From: Gemmatimonadota bacterium
GTDB lineage: Bacteria; Latescibacterota; UBA2968; UBA8231
DNA length: 5,055 nt
Assembly (NCBI GenBank): GCA_028875335.1
Contig: JAPPEF010000164.1
Span: 1-5,055 of the forward strand
Direction of reading: 5' to 3'
Below the pieces are notes generated by a model. It made no database searches. It saw only the letters and a program-made list of their open reading frames with translations, and was not told the DNA's origin. A program made the position numbers and the translations under genes. Of the stretch, positions 1-3,687 are shown piece after piece (the first letter of the stretch is position 1; each line of letters starts with the position of its first letter).

Positions 1-526
1 AGTCAAAGAAATGCGGATACAAGTCCAAAAACAGTTGATCTCCGCCGTGCGCGCCGCCCATCCCATAAATCCGGCACAGACGCGGCTGACCAATCTTCCC
101 CCCCTTAATCTCCGGAATCGCCACCCGCTGGATCGGTGGATGCCCCCGCCACGGATGCGCCACCACCACCGTCACTCCAGCCTTATCGCGCGCTGTAATC
201 ATCTGGTCAACTTGGGCGACCGAAGCCGCCACTGGTTTTTCGAGGTACACGTGCGCCCCGCGCTCCACGCAATTGAGCACCAGCGCCAAGTGATCGCCGA
301 TCTCCCGCGACGCCACCACCGCGATATCCGGCTTCTCCTCCTCTAACATCTGCACGTAATCGGCGTATCCCTTGGGTGCTCCGGTCTTGGCGACAGCGGC
401 TTGGCGTCCCTCCTCGTCGGGATCGGCCAGCGCCACAATCTCCGCGCCTTCTACTCCGACAAATGCCATGTCGAGATAGTGGCCGTAGTTGCCGCGGCCC
501 GTGTGCCCAATTATTCCAACTTTCAC
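1..526 (-). CDS. Gfo/Idh/MocA family oxidoreductase, N-terminal part (C-terminus outside window)
   Basis: Translating the minus strand from a GTG at 524-526 gives 175 residues with no stop before the window edge. The N-terminus MKVGIIGHTGRGNYGH is a Rossmann nucleotide-binding start with a glycine-rich GHTGRG loop at residues 7-12. An acidic residue ends beta-2 (ALADPDE, 32-38), and the family hallmark EKP is at 96-98, whose lysine is normally catalytic. GGAHGGDQLFLDLYPHFFD near residue 158-175 fits the start of the C-terminal alpha/beta substrate domain, with His172 and Asp175 where the family often has catalytic groups. The start is fixed by an ideal AGGAGG six bases upstream. Family members are mostly 330-400 aa, so roughly half is missing. 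It is a predicted cytoplasmic NAD(P)-dependent dehydrogenase of a sugar, glycoside or cyclitol; the substrate cannot be inferred. It lies 17 bp downstream of another member of the family, in the same direction, so both are probably one transcript. The family call is firm. Confidence 0.93.
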   Translation of the reverse strand, partial: MKVGIIGHTGRGNYGHYLDMAFVGVEGAEIVALADPDEEGRQAAVAKTGAPKGYADYVQMLEEEKPDIAVVASREIGDHLALVLNCVERGAHVYLEKPVAASVAQVDQMITARDKAGVTVVVAHPWRGHPPIQRVAIPEIKGGKIGQPRLCRIYGMGGAHGGDQLFLDLYPHFFD

Positions 527-532
527 GCGCTA

Positions 533-538
533 CCTCCT
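533..538 (-). promoter_or_regulatory. Shine-Dalgarno site of the partial oxidoreductase
   Basis: On the minus strand the site reads AGGAGG followed by six bases (TAGCGC) and GTG. It decides the GTG start at 524-526 and fills most of the 17-bp gap after the upstream gene's stop. Confidence 0.85.
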
Positions 539-543
539 CTTTG

Positions 544-1554
544 CTAGCTATTGGACAATTCCACCGCCCGCCCCGTCTCCATAGACTCCTTCACCGCGTC
601 TAGCACCCGCATCTGTGCGACGCTGTGCTCCGGCGTGATCCGATGCTCCCGTCCCTCAGCTAAGCACTCGCACAGGTGCTGCAACTGCAATGCAAACTGA
701 AAGCAGGGCGGGATTTCGACGACCTCCACCCCGTTCGGCGTGCGATGCTCTACAGTCACGGCCCGATTCTCGTTGTTCCACACTTGATCTAGCCGCAGCA
801 TCCCGCGGTGTCCAGAAATTTCTGTGTACTGCGAACTGAACGTATTAAAACCCACGGAAATCTGCGCGGTGCGGCCCCCGGAAAAGACCAGCACAATCGA
901 CGCGGCATCATCGGTCTCCAAGCCCAACTGCTGTGCGGCAAACACCCGCTCCGGCTCCTCGCCAAATATGAACCGTGCGTGGTGAACGTTGTAACAGGCC
1001 AAGTCGTAGATACTGCCGCCGCCTTTGGCCTTATTGAAGCGCCAATTAGACTCGGGCGTGCGCTCTTGGAGCGAGGCTCCTGAACTGGTGCAAAACGTGC
1101 TCCGCACGCCGACCAAGTCGCCGATCTCACCGGCGTCGAGCATGGCCTTGGCCCGCAAGTGCATGGGGTGATGGCGGAACTTAAACGCTTCGGCTACGAG
1201 GACGCGGTTTTTCCTGCCGGCTTCAACAAAGGCCGCTGCTTCGGTCGCGTTTTGGGTGAAGGGCTTTTCGCAGAGCACGGCTTTTACCCGACCCGAATCG
1301 CAAATCCGAATCCCGGTCTCCGCGTGAAAAGCACCCCAAGTGCAGATGATGGCAATGTCCAGCTCGGCGCTGTGGAGCATGGCGTCGAGTTCGGTATAAC
1401 GCGCTGCAACGCCGAACTCCTCGCCGTAGCGCGCTAGTTGCTCGGCAGACACGTCGCAGATGGCGACGAGTTCGGCTTCGGCAATCTGTTGGCAGGCCGT
1501 GCCGTGAGCGCGGGCGATACCACCCGTGCCCACGAGGCCGACGCGATAGACCAC
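544..1554 (-). CDS. Gfo/Idh/MocA family oxidoreductase (complete, 336 aa)
   Basis: This is a predicted cytoplasmic NAD(P)-dependent dehydrogenase with the two-domain architecture of the glucose-fructose oxidoreductase/inositol dehydrogenase family. The Rossmann domain begins VGLVGTGGIARAH (residues 5-17, loop GTGGIA 9-14). AICD at 31-34 ends beta-2, and the EKP hallmark is at 96-98 with Lys97 as the expected catalytic residue. The C-terminal domain carries GGGSIYDLACYNVHHARFIFG (178-198), the usual GGG-D-Y-H/R-G signature of the substrate side, with Asp184 and His191/His192 as candidate catalytic groups. Its 336 aa is a normal full length. The GTG start is supported by AAGGAG six bases upstream (1561-1566). 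The substrate is unknown. It shares only the family core with the next gene (GTGGIA here, GHTGRG there), so the two are not a recent duplication. They are likely cotranscribed and may act on one pathway, which is inference. Confidence 0.95.
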   Translation of the reverse strand: MVYRVGLVGTGGIARAHGTACQQIAEAELVAICDVSAEQLARYGEEFGVAARYTELDAMLHSAELDIAIICTWGAFHAETGIRICDSGRVKAVLCEKPFTQNATEAAAFVEAGRKNRVLVAEAFKFRHHPMHLRAKAMLDAGEIGDLVGVRSTFCTSSGASLQERTPESNWRFNKAKGGGSIYDLACYNVHHARFIFGEEPERVFAAQQLGLETDDAASIVLVFSGGRTAQISVGFNTFSSQYTEISGHRGMLRLDQVWNNENRAVTVEHRTPNGVEVVEIPPCFQFALQLQHLCECLAEGREHRITPEHSVAQMRVLDAVKESMETGRAVELSNS

Positions 1555-1560
1555 GGCACT

Positions 1561-1566
1561 CTCCTT
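1561..1566 (-). promoter_or_regulatory. Shine-Dalgarno site of the 336-aa oxidoreductase
   Basis: The minus strand reads AAGGAG, then six bases, then GTG (1552-1554). It supports the GTG start. The site overlaps the left copy of the 14-bp direct repeat at 1563-1576; the right copy reads AAGGCG at the equivalent place and would be a poor binding site. Confidence 0.75.
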
Positions 1567-1624
1567 GCGGTTGGTGGGTCGTAGGGGCAGGTTTGAAACC
1601 TGCCCCTACGCCTTGTGGTTGGTG
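1563..1624. repeat. 14-bp direct repeats flanking the palindrome
   Basis: CCTTGCGGTTGGTG (1563-1576) and CCTTGTGGTTGGTG (1611-1624) match at 13 of 14 positions and bracket the 34 bp that contain the palindrome. The arrangement looks like a target duplication around a small non-coding palindromic insert. It could also come from a 48-bp slippage event or from chance. No transposase or other coding capacity lies between the repeats. Confidence 0.7.
1580..1610. repeat. 31-bp perfect palindrome (15-bp arms, 1-base centre)
   Basis: The arm GTAGGGGCAGGTTT (1581-1594) is followed by a single G at 1595 and then its exact reverse complement (1596-1609). A further C/G pair at 1580/1610 makes 15-bp arms. 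As RNA it would form a very stable hairpin. It sits 19 bp beyond the stop of the BFN gene and in the leader of the oxidoreductase gene. There is no T-run on either side, so it is not a standard intrinsic terminator, although it could stall transcription or protect the 3' end of the upstream message. From memory, GTAGGGGC...GCCCCTAC palindromes occur as dispersed intergenic repeats in several uncultivated bacterial lineages. I could not search for other copies. Confidence 0.85.
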
Positions 1625-1629
1625 ATTAG

Positions 1630-2097
1630 TTATACCTGTGGGCTCAGGTCTTTGGGTTCAAACAGCCGCGGCCGCAAGTAGATAGGCGCTCCGAGGCGCG
1701 TCACCAGCACCATGCCGTCGCTGGGCCGGCAATCGAGCACCCATTCGCCAGCCTCGGTCTCAATGTACAAGTTGGCGTGAAAGGTATTGTCCTTGATGCT
1801 GTGGACGACGAGGTGCTGCACCTCGCCTTGCAGTTTCTCCAGCATCGCTTCCAACAGATCGTACGCGAGCGGGCGCGGGAAATCCTCTTCCCGCATGGCC
1901 GCGACCAACGCCCGCGCCTCGCAGTGGCCGATAATGATGGGCAACGGCGGCACATCGTCGCCTTTGAGCACGACAGCCACCCCATCGGCACCAAAGTCGC
2001 GCACATCGACAATTTTGGCGGGGATGAGATCAGCAGGGGGTTCTCGGCCACAGGCTGCCATTGCAAGGGCCGCCAAGGCCACGAGGAGCCGTTTCAT
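1630..2097 (-). CDS. BFN-domain (DUF151, bifunctional nuclease family) protein with lipoprotein signal peptide
   Basis: The 155-aa product starts at ATG 2095-2097, with AAAGGAG seven bases upstream. An upstream in-frame alternative start at 2137-2139 overlaps the predicted -10 box and is rejected. Residues 1-16 (MKRLLVALAALAMAAC) form a basic n-region, a hydrophobic h-region and a lipobox with Cys16, followed by Gly17, so a lipid-anchored periplasmic or outer-membrane location is predicted. The rest is one BFN domain. Its conserved blocks are LPIIIGHCEA (52-61), RPLAYDL (75-81), IKDNTFHANLYI (101-112) and DCRPSDGMVLVTRLGAPIYL (122-141). The family (PF02577) includes plant nucleases and the Thermotoga protein TM0160; nuclease activity is reported only for some members. 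The length fits a single-domain member plus a signal peptide. The export signal is the odd part, since most bacterial relatives I know lack one. Function here is unknown. It is transcribed divergently from the efflux operon. Confidence 0.9.
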   Translation of the reverse strand: MKRLLVALAALAMAACGREPPADLIPAKIVDVRDFGADGVAVVLKGDDVPPLPIIIGHCEARALVAAMREEDFPRPLAYDLLEAMLEKLQGEVQHLVVHSIKDNTFHANLYIETEAGEWVLDCRPSDGMVLVTRLGAPIYLRPRLFEPKDLSPQV

Positions 2098-2104
2098 TAT
2101 ATTG

Positions 2105-2111
2105 CTCCTTT
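2105..2111 (-). promoter_or_regulatory. Shine-Dalgarno site of the BFN lipoprotein
   Basis: The minus strand reads AAAGGAG, a seven-base spacer (CAATATA) and ATG. It selects the ATG at 2095-2097, which is also the start that yields a clean lipoprotein signal peptide. Confidence 0.85.
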
Positions 2112-2138
2112 CGGTTTGAGTCTTTTGCACACGGCCCA

Positions 2139-2167
2139 ATTATAGGGGCTGTGGCCACGGCCTGCAA
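2139..2167 (-). promoter_or_regulatory. Predicted sigma70-type promoter of the BFN gene
   Basis: On the minus strand a perfect TATAAT lies at 2144-2139. Seventeen bases upstream is TTGCAG (2167-2162), which matches TTGACA only in the first three positions; a one-base shift gives TTTGCA with an 18-base spacer. The expected transcription start is near 2132, leaving a leader of about 35 nt before the ATG at 2097. The -10 is convincing and the -35 is weak. Confidence 0.55.
2147..2162. repeat. 16-bp imperfect palindrome inside the BFN promoter spacer
   Basis: GGCTGTGGCCACGGCC is a palindrome apart from one T/G pair, centred at 2154/2155. It lies between the predicted -35 and -10 of the BFN promoter, a position where a bound regulator would block RNA polymerase. 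With GC-rich arms it could also be chance. I know of no regulator for this sequence. Confidence 0.3.
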
Positions 2168-2256
2168 AAGTGAACGGGGCGGCAGCGGCACAAAAAAATG
2201 AAAACGCACGGGAATGAATAGAATCAATCGCCTGTCTAATAGATAATGCAGCTAAC

Positions 2257-2278
2257 CAGAACTGACCAGTCAGTTTTG
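2257..2278. promoter_or_regulatory. 22-bp inverted repeat, candidate repressor operator of the efflux operon
   Basis: The arms CAGAACTGAC and GTCAGTTTTG surround a 2-bp centre (CA, 2267-2268). The inner 7 bp of each arm are perfectly complementary and the outer three contain one mismatch. The repeat ends exactly where the -35 of the adjacent promoter begins (2279). Symmetric sites of this size with TGAC/GTCA half-sites are typical of TetR-family regulators, which often control RND pumps. No regulator gene is in the window, so the assignment to a family is inference. Confidence 0.55.
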
Positions 2279-2307
2279 TTGACAAGGGTCGAAGCCTCGT
2301 CTATACT
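2279..2307 (+). promoter_or_regulatory. Near-consensus sigma70 promoter of the RND efflux operon
   Basis: A perfect TTGACA (2279-2284), a 17-bp spacer and TATACT (2302-2307, one mismatch to TATAAT) give a strong promoter. The expected transcription start is around 2313-2315. This excludes the TTG at 2311 as a start codon for the adaptor gene and leaves a leader of about 60 nt before the ATG at 2377. Confidence 0.8.
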
Positions 2308-2341
2308 TGTTTGGACGACACACGCCAAAGAAAGGAATCCC

Positions 2342-2380
2342 GTGGACAAAGCACACACAACCAGGACCTGCTCCAGATGA
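2342..2380 (+). CDS. Putative 12-codon leader ORF overlapping the adaptor start (ATGA)
   Basis: A GTG at 2342-2344 has a good ribosome binding site, AAAGGA (2331-2336), with five bases between. It opens a 12-codon frame encoding MDKAHTTRTCSR. The TGA stop (2378-2380) overlaps the ATG of the adaptor gene (2377-2379) as ATGA. The adaptor ATG itself has only a weak AGGA ten bases upstream, so the strongest initiation site on this leader belongs to the small ORF. This suggests translational coupling or a leader peptide. The peptide has no run of one amino acid, so classic attenuation is not indicated. Alternatives are a chance ORF, or a frameshift or sequencing error separating the real start from the adaptor. 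Confidence 0.4.
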   Translation: MDKAHTTRTCSR

Positions 2381-3687
2381 TAGCTCGCCAATATACGCTG
2401 TACATCGGCAGCGTCTTCCTACTCGCGCTAGGCTGCGGCGACGAGGAAGACGCACAGCAACCCAGCGGCATGCGCGGCGGTTGGGGCGGACGCGAAGCGG
2501 CAGCCATTCCGGTCAAAGGCGAAAAAGTCACTCGCGGCGACATGAACGCCTACATTGAGACGTACTCCCGCCTCGAAGCCGAGCGCCGAGTCAGCGTCTT
2601 GGCGCGCACGACTGGCCTAGCCGAGGAGCTAGCAGCCGAAGAGGGCGACCAAGTGCGCCAAGGCCAAGTGATGGTCCGCCTCAACAAGGACGAACTGCGC
2701 CTAAACTTGCGCCAAGCCGAACAGGCTTTTGACGACGCCAGCACCAACTACGACCGCATCAAGACGCTGTACGAGCGCAGTATGGTCAGCCAATCCGAAT
2801 ACGATACGGCCCACCTCCGCTTGGACAACGCCAAGATCTCCCTCGAAGAAGCCCAGCTCAATCTCGCGTACGCGGACGTTACCGCGCCGATTGCCGGCGT
2901 CGTCACCCAGCGGTTGGTCGAAGTGGGCGACCTAGTGCGCGGCAATCAAGAAGTCTTTGTCATCGCCGACCGCGACCCGCTGTTGGTGCGCATCTTCGCG
3001 CCTGAGCAGCGCATGTACCAACTGCACCCCGGCCAAGAGGCGACCATCGCGGTCGAGGCCCTGCCCGACACGAGCTTCCGCGGCCGCATTCGCATGATTA
3101 GTCCAGAGGTCGATCCCGCCAGCGGCACCGTCAAGGTCACCCTCGAAGTCGCCAGCGACGGCTTACTCAAACCGGGGATGTTCGCCACGGTGCGCATTAT
3201 TACCGAGCGGCGGCCCCAGACCTTGATCGTCCCCAAGAAGGCCCTAATCCTCGAAACCGACGAGGACGATGTCTTCCTCATCGATAACAGCACAGTGCGC
3301 CGAGTCGCCATCGAGTTGGGCTTTGTCGAGGGTGATAAAGTCGAGATCGTCTCCGGCCTCAAAGAAGGCGACCAAGTAGTAACCGTTGGCCACGAGGGCC
3401 TGAAAGACGGTGCGGCCGTGCGGCTGGCCGGCGAGGGCCTACCGACTCCGGAAGAATTGGCCGCCTCAGAGTCCGCTGAACCCCGAGGCAGAGGCTTCGG
3501 TCCGCCCGGGGCTAGGGGCGGCTGGCAGGGCGGCGGCCTGCCCGACAGCTTGCGCCAAATCATCGCCGAGTACCGCCGCCAAGGCAAGCCTTTGCCCGAC
3601 AGCTTGCGCCAAATTCTGCGCGCAATGCGCGAACAGGGCGGCGGGCGCGGGCAAGGTAGGGGCGAAGGCAGGGGTAGAGGCCAGTGA
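2377..3687 (+). CDS. RND efflux periplasmic adaptor subunit (HlyD/AcrA-type membrane fusion lipoprotein)
   Basis: The 436-aa product is the periplasmic adaptor that would join the RND permease to an outer-membrane channel. Starting at ATG 2377, residues 1-20 (MIARQYTLYIGSVFLLALGC) are a lipoprotein signal with Cys20, as in AcrA and MexA. Next come a Gly-rich linker (31-39), a split lipoyl domain (about 71-103 and 162-195, including the typical APIAGVVTQRLVEVGDLV), and a coiled-coil hairpin (about 104-160). A beta-barrel (about 200-275, with SPEVDPASGTVKVTLEV) and a membrane-proximal domain (about 280-350) follow. The tail from about 351 is unusual: a low-complexity stretch, two copies of an 18-residue LPDSLRQ repeat (388-423) and a Gly/Arg-rich end. 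The in-frame TTG at 2311 is rejected because it lies at the predicted transcription start. The gene overlaps the permease by 4 bp (GTGA). The substrate is unknown. Confidence 0.93.
   Translation: MIARQYTLYIGSVFLLALGCGDEEDAQQPSGMRGGWGGREAAAIPVKGEKVTRGDMNAYIETYSRLEAERRVSVLARTTGLAEELAAEEGDQVRQGQVMVRLNKDELRLNLRQAEQAFDDASTNYDRIKTLYERSMVSQSEYDTAHLRLDNAKISLEEAQLNLAYADVTAPIAGVVTQRLVEVGDLVRGNQEVFVIADRDPLLVRIFAPEQRMYQLHPGQEATIAVEALPDTSFRGRIRMISPEVDPASGTVKVTLEVASDGLLKPGMFATVRIITERRPQTLIVPKKALILETDEDDVFLIDNSTVRRVAIELGFVEGDKVEIVSGLKEGDQVVTVGHEGLKDGAAVRLAGEGLPTPEELAASESAEPRGRGFGPPGARGGWQGGGLPDSLRQIIAEYRRQGKPLPDSLRQILRAMREQGGGRGQGRGEGRGRGQ
3538..3645 (+). repeat. In-frame tandem duplication (2 x 54 bp) in the adaptor tail
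   Basis: Two adjacent 54-bp units (3538-3591 and 3592-3645) encode LPDSLRQIIAEYRRQGKP and LPDSLRQILRAMREQGGG. The first 22 bases from 3539 and from 3593 are identical, and the remainder has diverged. The encoded units are predicted short amphipathic helices starting after Leu-Pro. They are not part of the standard adaptor fold. Confidence 0.8.

Noticed and set aside
11..603. Plus-strand frames opposite the first oxidoreductase
   Set aside because: They are His/Arg/Pro-rich shadow frames; the minus strand carries the conserved Rossmann and EKP motifs.
1159..1437. 92-codon plus-strand frame opposite the 336-aa oxidoreductase
   Set aside because: It is antisense to the conserved NAD-binding domain and has no family resemblance of its own.
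1580..1610. Palindrome as a single CRISPR repeat or a rho-independent terminator
   Set aside because: There is only one unit and no spacers, and there is no T-run after the stem on either strand.
1629..1634. TATAAC on the minus strand at the end of the BFN gene as a -10 for the oxidoreductases
   Set aside because: The nearest -35-like TTGAAC is 21 bp away, too far for normal spacing, and there is no extended -10 motif. A promoter here cannot be excluded but is not supported.
2098..2139. Upstream start for the BFN protein (14 extra residues)
   Set aside because: The codon overlaps the predicted -10 box, while the ATG at 2097 has a good Shine-Dalgarno and gives a clean signal peptide.
2311..2376. 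TTG at 2311 as start of the adaptor (22 extra residues)
   Set aside because: It lies just downstream of the -10 box and at or before the expected transcription start, has no ribosome binding site, and would bury the lipoprotein signal behind a polar extension.
2946..3587. 213-codon open frame on the minus strand inside the adaptor gene
   Set aside because: It is antisense to a well-supported coding region, with Ser/Arg/Pro-rich composition typical of shadow frames in GC-rich DNA and no recognisable domain.
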